From Erwinia rhapontici (GTDB taxonomy: Bacteria > Pseudomonadota > Gammaproteobacteria > Enterobacterales > Enterobacteriaceae): DNA of 64,000 bases. The stretch spans positions 1 to 64,000 of the forward strand of contig NZ_VRKO01000006.1 of assembly GCF_012271765.1 (NCBI RefSeq). The letters are read 5' to 3'. Shown piece by piece: positions 21,695 to 30,665 of the stretch (position 1 is the stretch's first letter; each line of letters begins with the position of its first letter). A model generated the notes under the pieces. It had not been told where the DNA came from. It saw only the letters and a list, made by a program, of their open reading frames with translations, and did not search any database. The translations under genes were made by a program, and so were the position numbers.

Positions 21695-22120
21695 ATGATG
21701 AAACGGCTGATAGCAGCGCTGGCAGCAGCGTGGATGTTAAGTGGTTGCGCCACGATTGTCGGTAGTGAAACCCAGGATGTGACGCTTCAGACTCAGCCCC
21801 CAGGGGTGAAGTTTGTGGTACAGGATGAAACGGGTAAAGCGGTGGCCGAAGGTTACACGCCAAAAACCGTTACGCTGCAGAAGTCTAACGGCAACTACTT
21901 CGGTAAGAAAAAGTATCTGGTGATGCTGGAGCGCGCAGGCTATGTTCCGCAAACGCTCCCACTGAAAGAGAGCCCGAACCTGTGGTATCTGCTGGGCAAC
22001 ATTCCGCTGCTTGGCATCCCTGGCTGGCTGGTGGTCGACCCGTTCTACGGGGGCATGTATAAGATTGAACCGGAACGCTTGCAGACCATCATGAATCCGG
22101 TTGGCGCGCGAGGCGGCTAA
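21695..22120 (+). CDS. Putative PEGA-like lipoprotein
   Basis: 141-aa predicted lipoprotein. Signal sequence with lipobox LSGC (Cys at residue 19), then a beta-rich domain (ATIVGSETQDVTLQTQPPG; PGVKFVVQDETGKAV) of the PEGA kind found in surface lipoproteins, and a hydrophobic hairpin (LWYLLGNIPLLGIPGWLVVDPFYGGMY) that could insert in a membrane. A pair of ATG codons starts the frame with AGGATGA upstream. I do not recognise a named gene. Confidence 0.75.
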   Translation: MMKRLIAALAAAWMLSGCATIVGSETQDVTLQTQPPGVKFVVQDETGKAVAEGYTPKTVTLQKSNGNYFGKKKYLVMLERAGYVPQTLPLKESPNLWYLLGNIPLLGIPGWLVVDPFYGGMYKIEPERLQTIMNPVGARGG

Positions 22121-22123
22121 ACG

Positions 22124-22163
22124 AACAACGGCAGGTCGGGCTATCCCACCTGCCGTTGTTGTT
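22124..22163. terminator. Bidirectional terminator
   Basis: Long stem AACAACGGCAGGT / ACCTGCCGTTGTT between the convergent lipoprotein gene and speG; its right arm reaches the speG stop. T-rich on the plus-strand side (TTGTTGTTT). Confidence 0.75.
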
Positions 22164-22729
22164 TACTGCGCCGTGGTTTTGACCATACCCTGCGCGGGTT
22201 TAAATTTTTCCAGATACTGATGCTGGAAAATGCACATGCGGATGGTATTGCGATATTCACCGTTGATAAAGAACTCGTGGATCAGCTCGCCTTCAATTTC
22301 AAAGCCCAGCTTACGGTAAATATGGATGGCCTTTTCGTTCTCTTTATCGACGATCAGGTAAAGTTTGTAGAGATTAAGGACCGAAAATCCGTAATCCATC
22401 GCCAGTTTCGCGGCTTTGCTGGCCAGCCCTTTTCCCTGATGGCTGGGGGCAATAATTATCTGAAATTCTGCACGACGGTGGATATGATTAATCTCCACCA
22501 GTTCAACCAGCCCGGCATTACTTCCATCGTGTTCAACCACAAACCGACGTTCGCTCTGATCGTGGATATGCTTGTCGTAGAGATCGGACAGCTCAACAAA
22601 CGCCTCGTACGGCTCTTCAAACCAGTAGCGCATCACGCTGGCGTTGTTATCCAGCTGATGAACAAAACGCAGATCCTCGCGTTCGAGCGGGCGCAGTTTT
22701 ACACTGTGATCAACAGACTTGGCAGACAT
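22163..22729 (-). CDS. speG: Spermidine N1-acetyltransferase
   Basis: GNAT-family enzyme that transfers acetyl from acetyl-CoA to spermidine (and spermine), preventing polyamine toxicity in cold and stationary phase. The sequence is close to E. coli SpeG throughout: [20 protein letters not shown], the acetyl-CoA loop [15 protein letters not shown] and [13 protein letters not shown]. Start at 22729, preceded by AAAGGA; the longer frame upstream is not conserved. Confidence 0.95.
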   Translation of the reverse strand: MSAKSVDHSVKLRPLEREDLRFVHQLDNNASVMRYWFEEPYEAFVELSDLYDKHIHDQSERRFVVEHDGSNAGLVELVEINHIHRRAEFQIIIAPSHQGKGLASKAAKLAMDYGFSVLNLYKLYLIVDKENEKAIHIYRKLGFEIEGELIHEFFINGEYRNTIRMCIFQHQYLEKFKPAQGMVKTTAQ

Positions 22730-22786
22730 AAAAATTCCTTTTAGCGGACGCAATATTGCCGGAGGAGTATAGCGGTTTATTGCAGG

Positions 22787-22813
22787 CAAAAAAAACGCGC
22801 CCGAAGGCGCGTT
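22787..22813 (-). terminator. tsx terminator
   Basis: AACGCGCC-TTCG-GGCGCGTT hairpin followed by T8 on the minus strand, 30 bases past the tsx stop. The UUCG loop adds stability. Confidence 0.88.
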
Positions 22814-22842
22814 ATGTCAGCATTGGGGATATCCCCGGGTTA

Positions 22843-23709
22843 TCAGAAGTTGTAACCGACAACCAGGTAGTAACCGAAACCGTTTGATTTCACGTTAAAA
22901 TCACCTTTACCGAAGTTCAACTCGGTGCCGTCATTCCACTGGCCGCCGTTGTGGAAGTAACGCGCCACAACAGAGTAGTGCCAGTGATCATAGCCCAGCG
23001 AGAGAATATGGCTGGACGCGATAGAGTTGCTGGTGCGTGACGGGCCGGCTTTATCGGCGAGGTCAGAACCCCAGTCAAAGTTGGTAAAGCCGATATAGGT
23101 CAGGTTGCCGCCCCACAGCTGAGTCAGTGGAACGAAGTATTTCACTTTGAAGCGGTAGCCGTCCCAGCTGTCTTCATTGGCTGCACCGTAGTTTTCCCAC
23201 TGGTATTTGGCATACACGTTCAGTGACAGGCCCACATCAGAGTGAGTGTCGATGTCGGTACCCAGACCCATATACCAGGTATTCTGGCGGCTCGCCTTGT
23301 TGTCGCCCATATCGTAGATATAGTTGTTGGCGAAATACCACTCTTTGAACGGACCAAAACCAAGGTTGGTGCCGGTCAGTTTATCAATAGAGAAGCGCGG
23401 TTCGATCTCCATGAAGAACGGAGAACCATCATCCCACGCGCCGACATCGTTACCGTTACCCACGCCGAAGAATTTAGGAACGTCGATGTAGCCGTAGAAA
23501 TCGAACCAGTCCTTTTTCGCAAACGCTTCATATTCCAGATAGACGTCGTTGTTCAGCTGCGGCCCGAAGCGGGTGTGATAGCTTCCTACGACGTTCACGC
23601 TCTGATGCCACCAGTCAGAAACATATTCCGGACTGTTGGTTTCGGCGAGAGAAACATTGGTATAGGAAAGTGCTGCCAGTGCGCCAGCCATCATAATTTT
23701 ATATTTCAT
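22843..23709 (-). CDS. tsx: Nucleoside-specific outer-membrane channel Tsx
   Basis: Outer-membrane beta-barrel that lets nucleosides and deoxynucleosides diffuse in; also a phage and colicin receptor in E. coli. A 22-residue signal peptide ends at VSLA-ETNSP. Conserved barrel strands include [34 protein letters not shown] and the terminal strand YYLVVGYNF with a C-terminal Phe recognised by the BAM complex. Start at 23709 chosen because it gives a proper signal peptide; the longer frame does not. Confidence 0.95.
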   Translation of the reverse strand: MKYKIMMAGALAALSYTNVSLAETNSPEYVSDWWHQSVNVVGSYHTRFGPQLNNDVYLEYEAFAKKDWFDFYGYIDVPKFFGVGNGNDVGAWDDGSPFFMEIEPRFSIDKLTGTNLGFGPFKEWYFANNYIYDMGDNKASRQNTWYMGLGTDIDTHSDVGLSLNVYAKYQWENYGAANEDSWDGYRFKVKYFVPLTQLWGGNLTYIGFTNFDWGSDLADKAGPSRTSNSIASSHILSLGYDHWHYSVVARYFHNGGQWNDGTELNFGKGDFNVKSNGFGYYLVVGYNF

Positions 23710-24119
23710 TATTATTACCACATGCTCTGAGACCCTGCTCGGCAGCCAGCGCGCTGGTCGGGTCATGTTATCTACGGGCGACAAATGGGTGCTTGTGACT
23801 GTAACAAAAACACCCGCCATGAATACTGCGGCAGTGTGCCGCTATCAGGGCATTAGGAAATAGAGATTGCTCACACTTGTCAAATTCAGTTTCATTTTAA
23901 TTCAGTTAAAGTGTGATGAATGTCACATTAAAGTGCCGTGTGAGGGGAACTTTTCCCGTAATGGGGTTTAGGGCCGTTTGTGGCAAGGCGAAAACGGTTG
24001 CCTGCCGGAAATGGCAGAAATACGGGGAGAGTGGACATACTGAAACACCAGGAGTGTGCTTCACGCTCTCTGGTTATTAATAATATTTTCTTATATTACG
24101 GAGGGTTGGCAGGGGGGCG
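23710..24119. other. tsx upstream region
   Basis: About 410 bp without a supported gene. It contains the tsx promoter region with a CRP site at 23912-23927, and the 3' side of the next operon. I could not assign a promoter with confidence. Confidence 0.6.
23912..23927. promoter_or_regulatory. CRP-binding site upstream of tsx
   Basis: TGTGATGAATGTCACA is a perfect TGTGA-N6-TCACA inverted repeat about 200 bp upstream of tsx. The tsx gene in E. coli is activated by cAMP-CRP and repressed by CytR and DeoR, so the site fits. Confidence 0.8.
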
Positions 24120-25265
24120 TTAATCACACTGGTTACCGATTTTTGCCAGGGCGTGGCGGTCATTTTTTGCTGCCTGTTGCGCCAGAGTGACAAAATCATT
24201 ATCGCTATACATCAATGACGGCGAAGGCAGGTTAGCCATATGATCACCGCGCCAGATTTCAAGTCGTGCAAATTGTGACAACGGACGATGGTCAAAATGA
24301 TCGGGTAACGTCAGCCACAGTTCCGGCACAGTATCCGCAGGACGCGACGGCAGCCGCTGGTGACTGACGCTGTAGTTGCGCAGACGCACCAGAAATTTGT
24401 CGGGCAGGCGACAATGGTTGTTCCACCATATGCCATCCAGCATATCAAAGTGAAAGCGGGTGGCTTGCGGGCTGACGGCTTGTAGCTGTGCGAGCGCCTG
24501 CGGAAGCATCTGTGCCATCGAATATTGATACTGCGGCAGTGATGATGCTCCGCCCGCATTAAGTATATCTGTAGCCATGCGCGCCCCGAGCAGATTGGAA
24601 TAGAGATCTTCTGGTGAAAATGCGGAAACGGTTTCAGGATAGCCGGGTACGGACTCGAAGCCATACCACTGAGCGACCTCATGCCAGGCGGCGAGCTGAA
24701 AGGCGAGGTAAGCCGCCAGACTGACACTCAGATTGTAACGCGCCAGCGTGTCTTCAGGGGGCGAGAACTGCCGTAGTCGGATAATGCGTTGCCCGAGTTC
24801 ATCGCTCATCTTTATCGTGGTAGCACGCCCCAGCGCTGGCCAAATTTTGCTGAACAGCCATAGCGTGTTGTCCGCGGTATCACGCACATGAGCAAGGTCA
24901 ATAAATCCGCCCCGTCGGGTATAGATAATACCGTTGAGCTCACTGTTTATTCCCGTCAGTGTCGTAAAGATGCTTTTCCAGCTGTCGTTATAGTGATGCT
25001 TTCCCGTGTTATCAGGATCGACGACATTACGTAATTGAAAAAAGGGGACAGGAACCCCTAAAAGCTTAGCCCGAATGTTATAGCCAAAAGCACAACAAGG
25101 GCGCAGACCATCAGGAGGAGGGAGTGGCAGGATCGCTGGCCAGACGTGTTGCGCGGGTGGGGGCGGAAGCTGAAAATCACCCGGCGTTATCGGCTTATCA
25201 GTCAGGGGAATGCTGGCATGGCAGGCGTTAAGGAACAGGCATAACAGGAGCAGTACTTTTTTCAT
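24120..25265 (-). CDS. DUF4056 family lipoprotein
   Basis: 381-aa predicted lipoprotein: signal sequence with lipobox LNAC (Cys 15), then a Pro-rich linker and a globular domain with GFIDLAHVRDTADN, AWHEVAQWYGFESVPGYPE and FSPEDLYSNLLG, which I associate with DUF4056. The conserved HE and H-D pairs could be a metal or hydrolase site, but that is a guess. Its ATG overlaps the stop of the upstream barrel gene by one base (TGATG), so the two are translated together. Confidence 0.75.
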   Translation of the reverse strand: MKKVLLLLCLFLNACHASIPLTDKPITPGDFQLPPPPAQHVWPAILPLPPPDGLRPCCAFGYNIRAKLLGVPVPFFQLRNVVDPDNTGKHHYNDSWKSIFTTLTGINSELNGIIYTRRGGFIDLAHVRDTADNTLWLFSKIWPALGRATTIKMSDELGQRIIRLRQFSPPEDTLARYNLSVSLAAYLAFQLAAWHEVAQWYGFESVPGYPETVSAFSPEDLYSNLLGARMATDILNAGGASSLPQYQYSMAQMLPQALAQLQAVSPQATRFHFDMLDGIWWNNHCRLPDKFLVRLRNYSVSHQRLPSRPADTVPELWLTLPDHFDHRPLSQFARLEIWRGDHMANLPSPSLMYSDNDFVTLAQQAAKNDRHALAKIGNQCD

Positions 25266-26398
25266 CAGAAGGCTTCTCCTACCTGAAAATAGAAGCCTGA
25301 GCTTTTCTGTCCTACACCGTAATCCAGACGCAAATTCATTCTTTTCTTAATTTCAAAACGATAGCCGATACCGACAGAAGGGAGCCAATGCCCGTCCACA
25401 ACCTCACTGGGATGGGGAGACATACTGCCTGCGCCAGCCCAGGCAACCATTCCATGTCGCCAGCTGAGTTTTTTACGCAGTTCAATCTGCGTAGTGAGCA
25501 CATTGCGATCGCGATATCGTCCCTGGTAGTAACCGCGCAGGTGATGGCTGTCGCCGAGTGTGCCGTCCATCGTCCAGGGCACATTGCCGCCGGCAAAACG
25601 GCCGTACAGATCCCATGCCAGCAGCGTGGTTGGGTTGACGGCGTGGTAAAGGTTGTATTGCATATCCCAGATGGAGAGTCGGTTATCTCCGCCTAATTCC
25701 GGGAGGTAATCGGTGTAGCGGAGATTCAACAACTGTCCCTTAGAGGGGTTAATGGTGACATCTCGTGTGTCGTAGCTGAATAGCAAACTGACACCGGTGT
25801 TAAGCTCGTTTAGCGGTACCGGATGCTGGAAGAAACTGCCTGCCGCCTTATTCTGTAGTCCGGTTGCCTTCTCATAGGCGAGGGCCCCCCCCATACCGAC
25901 ATAGGTATGCGCCTGTAATCGATACAGGATCTCTGGATTGAACGACAGGGTGCGCGAGTTATAGGACTGTTTCCCTCGCTGGTGATGGCCCTCCGCATAT
26001 CCCTGGCCCCAATAATCCAGTGGGCGATAGCTGACATCGCCGCTCAGAATAAAACGCCATTGGTCATTACGCAGAAATGTGTTGTTTTCGTAACCAACGC
26101 CAAAGGCGCCTGTAGAGCTGACAAATCCGGTCAGTGAGAGCGACGAAATCGGGGCCCGCTGTTGTTCTTCATCGGGACGATAAAAGCCTACAGCCGCCAC
26201 CCCGATGCCAATGCCCAGCTCGGGAGTATAAAAGGGGCCTGGCACAACGCCCCAGTCGATCCTTTTGTGCATATCAACAGGGTCTGAGCTGAATCTGGCA
26301 AGATAGCCGTCGACTGTCGCCCTGCTGGGTAATAATGTTGCCTCAGACAAAGTTGGAATTAACAATAACCCCACTAACAGGGCGCGGAAATAGCGCAT
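25265..26398 (-). CDS. BamA/TamA-type outer-membrane barrel without POTRA domains
   Basis: 377-aa predicted outer-membrane protein. Signal peptide (LLVGLLLIPTLSEA) then beta-strands across the whole length, including LLFSYDTRDVTINPSKGQLLNLRYTDY-like residues 200-226 and the end RLDYGVGQKSSGFYFQVGEAF-type surface-antigen motif with C-terminal Phe. This is the Bac_surface_Ag barrel of the Omp85 family, but there is no room for periplasmic POTRA repeats. Middle gene of a three-gene operon. Confidence 0.8.
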   Translation of the reverse strand: MRYFRALLVGLLLIPTLSEATLLPSRATVDGYLARFSSDPVDMHKRIDWGVVPGPFYTPELGIGIGVAAVGFYRPDEEQQRAPISSLSLTGFVSSTGAFGVGYENNTFLRNDQWRFILSGDVSYRPLDYWGQGYAEGHHQRGKQSYNSRTLSFNPEILYRLQAHTYVGMGGALAYEKATGLQNKAAGSFFQHPVPLNELNTGVSLLFSYDTRDVTINPSKGQLLNLRYTDYLPELGGDNRLSIWDMQYNLYHAVNPTTLLAWDLYGRFAGGNVPWTMDGTLGDSHHLRGYYQGRYRDRNVLTTQIELRKKLSWRHGMVAWAGAGSMSPHPSEVVDGHWLPSVGIGYRFEIKKRMNLRLDYGVGQKSSGFYFQVGEAF

Positions 26399-26400
26399 AT

Positions 26401-27435
26401 TTAGAAACGGAACTCGCCGCCAACCATAATACTATTACGTTTCTCAAAGCCCACTTCAGTCATGACATTAAAGTTACGTGTCAATTCGTACTGACCACCC
26501 ACCAGTATATTCCAGGGCGACTGGAGGTGCTGTTTGACACGAAAGCGTCCTTCTTTGTCTTTATTAACGAAGTTAACCAGGTTAATCAAATTAGCCGGCA
26601 TATGTAGATTGCTCAGATTGCCACCAAAATTCTGGGAAACATCCTGGTACATGCTGCCAACCCATAAACTGGCGTGAGAAACGGGAATAGAATATTTCGT
26701 TGATCCAGGAACGGTAAAACGATACCCAATGCGCGGCGTAAACGTATAGGCGGTAGTACTACCGTCAAGGATATCAAAGTTCGTACGGGTATAATTGAAA
26801 TCCATAGTGCCAAACCAGTTATGGTAGCCATAGGCCAGGGTTGTGCCCGCACCATAGGTGGTCCCTTTGAATTTCAGGATAAAATCGATATCTGACATTT
26901 TTCCGATGATGGGTGCATTAACGGAAACAGTAGAGTTTGAACTTCCCTTGGTATGCCCGACAACCGCGTAAACATTTAAGAAAGGGAATAACCAGGTGTC
27001 CAGTTTCGCGGTATCAGTCAGAGACCTTTCCCGCGTGTGGCCGACATCGATTTTAAAAATGCTCTGAGGGATAGGAAAGCCGAAAAGTTTAAGTCCGGAA
27101 AAGTCGATGCTATTAACTTTGATGTTCTGGCGCATATTCATATGGTTATAGCCAATCCCATAAGGATCGGGCAAGTCATAACCCCGCTTGCGTATTTCCT
27201 CACCAAAGAAAGGCAGCGGTCCTGTCGTTGGGCCAAATAAGTCTGGGGACTTTGTTGCTTCTGCTTCTTTTGCTTCTTTTTCTTTCTTCAAATCGACATT
27301 ATCACCGTTATAGTCGAGTGAAAGCGGCGTACGTATTGCGTTTGGGACACCGGCAAGGGCGGCTGTGACCGGGGCTGTACAAAAAAAAATGCCGAAAAGC
27401 AGTCTCGCTGTCGCGTGAGGATAATTCTTCATCAT
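26401..27435 (-). CDS. Predicted outer-membrane beta-barrel protein
   Basis: 344-aa protein with a long signal peptide (to about ALAG, residue 29), a charged low-complexity stretch (DLKKEKEAKEAEATKS), then alternating beta-strands ending in VGGEFRF with C-terminal Phe, the outer-membrane signature. Residues such as YGIGYNHMNMRQN and GYHNWFGTMDFNYTRTNF suggest a porin-like or channel barrel. No family recognised. First gene of the operon, two bases before the Omp85-like gene. Confidence 0.75.
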   Translation of the reverse strand: MMKNYPHATARLLFGIFFCTAPVTAALAGVPNAIRTPLSLDYNGDNVDLKKEKEAKEAEATKSPDLFGPTTGPLPFFGEEIRKRGYDLPDPYGIGYNHMNMRQNIKVNSIDFSGLKLFGFPIPQSIFKIDVGHTRERSLTDTAKLDTWLFPFLNVYAVVGHTKGSSNSTVSVNAPIIGKMSDIDFILKFKGTTYGAGTTLAYGYHNWFGTMDFNYTRTNFDILDGSTTAYTFTPRIGYRFTVPGSTKYSIPVSHASLWVGSMYQDVSQNFGGNLSNLHMPANLINLVNFVNKDKEGRFRVKQHLQSPWNILVGGQYELTRNFNVMTEVGFEKRNSIMVGGEFRF

Positions 27436-27618
27436 AACAATCCATGTATTTTAAGAAGTGAGGGACTGCAGCATAACGACAGCGAGAGGGGGTTTCATTT
27501 CAGAAAATGCGATGTCTTAAGGAGGAGCACTTTGTAGCGGCTGTTAGGGAAGGGAGGTATTAGATTTTATAACATGGCAAGGTATCACATTTTTCTACGC
27601 TATCGGTTCAGTGTTAAA

Positions 27619-27648
27619 TAAGCCCACCAGTATTAACCTTGTGGGCTG
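27619..27648 (-). terminator. RIO kinase terminator
   Basis: AGCCCAC / GTGGGCT stem followed on the minus strand by TTATTT, about 40 bases past the kinase stop. The inner sequence TTAACCTTGTGGGCT is shared with the hairpin downstream of tmRNA at 36540-36567. Confidence 0.6.
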
Positions 27649-27685
27649 TCATCATCCTGCTGCTGTAACCTGGCGCACTCTCTTA

Positions 27686-28537
27686 TTAATCTTCGCGTTC
27701 CTGGGCTGCTCGCTGACGGTCGTAAAACTCATCTTCTGCTGAGATGATTTCATCCATCAGGGAATCCATATCCACATCATGGACCTCTTCAACGAACAGA
27801 CCGGTGAGCGGGGCTTCTGGTGTTAATTTGCCGTCTTCATACAGCAACCAGATTTCTTTCGCATAACGTGTTTGCAGAAGCTGTGGTGCGAACTGGCCGT
27901 AGTAAGTAGTGATGTTATTCACATCACGTTCAAACATGGATTCAGCATGATTATTAGCGGCGGCATCAACGGCCTGGGGCAAGTCGATAATGACCGGCCC
28001 TTGTGCATCCAGCAGCACGTTAAACTCCGATAAATCACCATGCACAATCCCTGCACACAACATGCGCACGATATTGCGGATCATCTCGTGGAAATCAGTA
28101 ACGGCCATCTCTTCCGTTAAGGTCACATCACTGAGACGTGGGGCAACTCCACCGTTTGCATCAGTGACCAGTTCCATCAACAACACCCCGTCCATACAAA
28201 GATAGGGCTGTGGCACGCGAACTCCGGCATTCGCCAGGCGGAACAAGGCATCAACCTCTGCCGTTTGCCAGGTCTCTTCCTGTTGCTTACGGCCGAACTT
28301 TGAGCCTTTTTGCATGGCACGGGCATTACGGGTATTACGGACTTTACGCCCTTCCTGGTACTGCACGGCTTGCTTGAAGCTACGCTGGGTTGCTTCTTTA
28401 TAAACTTTGGCGCAGCGGATGTTGTCACCGCATAAAACGGTGTAAACGTCTGCTTCTTTACCGCTTTTTAGTCGCTGAAGCACATCGTCTATCAGGCCAT
28501 CATCAACCAGAGGCTGGAGTCTGTTGGGAATTTTCAT
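27686..28537 (-). CDS. RIO-type serine/threonine protein kinase
   Basis: 283-aa kinase of the atypical RIO family. P-loop equivalent SGKEADVY (25-32), ATP-binding Lys in RCAKVYK (44), catalytic loop HGDLSEFN (166-173, Asp168) and metal-binding IIDLPQ (183-188, Asp185) are all present, so it should be active. RIO kinases function in ribosome assembly in eukaryotes and archaea; bacterial members are scattered and their role is unclear. Acidic C-terminal tail. The last core-looking gene before the tmRNA island. Confidence 0.88.
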   Translation of the reverse strand: MKIPNRLQPLVDDGLIDDVLQRLKSGKEADVYTVLCGDNIRCAKVYKEATQRSFKQAVQYQEGRKVRNTRNARAMQKGSKFGRKQQEETWQTAEVDALFRLANAGVRVPQPYLCMDGVLLMELVTDANGGVAPRLSDVTLTEEMAVTDFHEMIRNIVRMLCAGIVHGDLSEFNVLLDAQGPVIIDLPQAVDAAANNHAESMFERDVNNITTYYGQFAPQLLQTRYAKEIWLLYEDGKLTPEAPLTGLFVEEVHDVDMDSLMDEIISAEDEFYDRQRAAQERED

Positions 28538-29122
28538 GCGGCTTTATACCTTATTTCAGCCGATTTTCGTATCAATAACAAAGACGGCGGTACTGGAAAA
28601 AATGGCAAATTTTGAATCTATATTATACCAGGCCGAACCGGTGCCAGGAGCGTAGCGATGATACCCGTAGACAGGCCCGGCAGAAAGCGAAACTGTGACG
28701 CCATAAGATGCCCGGAATACGCCACGGCTGCCCCTGTGCGTAGCAGTGCACATCAACGTGGGGGGGCTAAAAAACCGGGGGATGGTGCCATCCTGCTAAC
28801 GGATTGTACATGATGACGTTACAGCCCGGCACCATACCATGAAACCGTAGAGGATGTCAGATGAACCCGGGTAAGAAAGGCCTCTGCGGCTTCGGGGGGA
28901 TATGGGATGAAGACTGGGCGAGAATTGCCACAAGCAACAGCAGCCAAAGACGGCGCTGATTGCCATCGACTATCTGCGCCTGATTTAGATGAAGGAAACA
29001 GCCGTCACGATCTGGTCGTTGGTGAGGTGCCCAAAGGACTTAAATCACTGGCTATAACCATCCGTACACCTGTGGTAGCACTCAGCCTGCTGTCCCGCAG
29101 CGTTGAGTAGCGGGCTTCATAT
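28538..29122. other. Left end of the tmRNA island, no gene recognised
   Basis: About 585 bp. Short open frames exist on both strands but none has a ribosome site or recognisable protein. Probably mobile-element debris marking the far end of the island. Confidence 0.5.
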
Positions 29123-29425
29123 TTATTCATCACGCTTTTGTTTCAGGTAAGCTGAGAGCCAGGTCAGGAAGTCGATTAACGTTGGGGGAAACCCGGCGCA
29201 ATCGCCAACTCTGTTTTCAGTAATTAGGTTCATGGCTGGTCCAGCCAGATCATTTGTTGGATATTCAGCAAGAAATTTATCGATTTCATCAATAAGATCA
29301 TTATCTATTGCACCAATAACGTCTATCGAAGAGTCCACAACTTCAGGGTAAGTTTCTCCATACGCATCGATATCACTACCGAGAAATACAGAGAAGTATG
29401 TTCTGATATTTTTGTAATCAATCAT
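29123..29425 (-). CDS. CdiI-like immunity protein
   Basis: 100-aa acidic protein resembling immunity proteins of contact-dependent inhibition or other polymorphic toxin systems: LIDEIDKFLAEYPTNDLAG in the middle and FLTWLSAYLKQKRDE at the end. Start ATG at 29425 follows GGGAAG, which itself lies in the last codons of the toxin stub upstream, so the two were built as a coupled pair. Immunity proteins bind and block a cognate toxin in the cytosol. Family assignment is by resemblance only. Confidence 0.6.
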   Translation of the reverse strand: MIDYKNIRTYFSVFLGSDIDAYGETYPEVVDSSIDVIGAIDNDLIDEIDKFLAEYPTNDLAGPAMNLITENRVGDCAGFPPTLIDFLTWLSAYLKQKRDE

Positions 29426-29429
29426 GATT

Positions 29430-29648
29430 TCACTTCCCATCCAGACTGTGCACCCCCACAATAATGCATCCCGCTTTCGTCACTCCGGTAGGTTCCGGGA
29501 CCAGGCAAAGGGCGGTGGCACCGGCCAGCTCCAGTATACTCCCGAGAAACCCGATGCTACCCCAGATACGTTCAGTGAGCACAGATTCATCAGCCATGAC
29601 GGCTGCCAGCTGGACCGGGGTCATTGCAATACTAAAACCGTTTTCCAT
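29430..29648 (-). pseudogene. Truncated polymorphic-toxin N-terminal stub
   Basis: 72-aa frame beginning MENGFSIAMTPVQLAAVM with AAGGAAAGG before the ATG. The hydrophobic segment GSIGFLGSILELAGATAL and PTGVTKAGCIIVGVHSLD resemble the N-terminal part of longer secreted toxins as I remember them; here it stops two codons later (GK-stop), four bases before the immunity gene. It looks like the toxic C-terminus was deleted and the gene closed up on its immunity partner. A complete small membrane protein is the alternative. Confidence 0.5.
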
Positions 29649-29756
29649 AACCTTTCCTTGTTATCAAGCTATCCAGAATTGATAGTAATGGCGAGGAGTG
29701 AACGGGTAAACGTTATCCTGTACGCCATCATCTTTTTCGTAAAAACACTTATTTTC

Positions 29757-30354
29757 ATAAAGCTGGCATATTCTTCTTTTGAGTTTTCTCAAAGGCCTTA
29801 CCGATATTAACGCCCTGAACAGCGTCAATAATCCCGGTATTTTTGGCGTATACCATCACCTCATTAATGCGCTGGCTTGAACCGGCTGTATGGCTTTGAG
29901 CAGAGCATGAGCTTCGATGTCGGTAATGCAGATTTCACCAATAACAGGAAAAACATCTCTCTCCAAAGACCGCCAGATATCTTCAGCATAATTTTCAGTT
30001 ACGCTTGTTTTCTTCACGTTCCCCCAACATTCGGCAATCAATTTGAAAGTTTTGATTTTGGCTTCTTGTGAAGATCGAAGCTGCTCTTTCTGATGTTCAA
30101 GAGGATCGATCTGCTTTGCAAGTAACGCACGCGATTCTGCTCTCACTTTCCGTGCGTCGGAAAGTGTCACCGGGAGGGTAGGCTTCAAAACTCTGCTTGG
30201 TGAAGGGGTGATAGTAGCGAAATTACTAGGGTTTGCTTCCACTGGACTTGATTAATAGAGTAAGCCCGTCACCATCATACAGCTGGTAATCGGCATCTTT
30301 AGGTTTGGCGGCTTTGATTTCCGTATCGGTTAACGGCTTGGTTTTTCTTGCCAT
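29757..30354 (-). pseudogene. Decayed P4-type integrase
   Basis: Remnant of a second integrase of the same kind as the one at 35168-36388. It begins at ATG 30354 (MARKTKPLTDTEIKAAKPKD), then the conserved Trp-Gln of the intact copy is replaced by TAG TAA (near 30230), the DNA encoding about a dozen residues after QPVQA is missing, and the frame is lost after NMPA near 29757. The catalytic C-terminal half is absent. Confidence 0.88.
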
Positions 30355-30518
30355 GGTGAGTCTCCATGCGTTTAGGCCCAACGAAAACAATAGAGCTTTT
30401 CGTTGGGCCTATCAATGGGCCTAAAAGGTTCGGATTTAATTAGTTCTCTTCGGACTTCGCGGGACAAATTGAGGGCACAAAAAAGCCCGCAGGGCTTACG
30501 CCATGCGGGCTTTCAGGG

Positions 30519-30570
30519 CTTCTACGCGGTCGGCTCTGGAACCGCCGCGAAAAGATTTGGTGGAGCTGGC
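30519..30570. repeat. att-type direct repeat, left copy
   Basis: 52 bases identical to 36574-36625, including the last 13 bases of tmRNA (TGGTGGAGCTGGC on this strand). Preceded by a hairpin (AGCCCGC...GCGGGCT, 30484-30511) like the one beside tmRNA. It marks the recombination end of the right-hand element and sits right of the decayed integrase, as the intact copy sits right of the intact one. Confidence 0.9.
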
Positions 30571-30665
30571 TGCAAGCGCCACCAAATGCTAACTTTCTGA
30601 TTCATTGGGCTGTGTAGCAAGAATCAATGTCACAGAAGTATGGCACATATTGAATGGATATTGAA

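Noticed and set aside
28907-29110. 67-codon plus-strand frame at the island edge
   Set aside because: No ribosome site and no recognisable protein; treated as non-coding island debris.
29424-29810. 128-codon plus-strand frame
   Set aside because: Antisense to the toxin stub and integrase remnant; no ribosome site.
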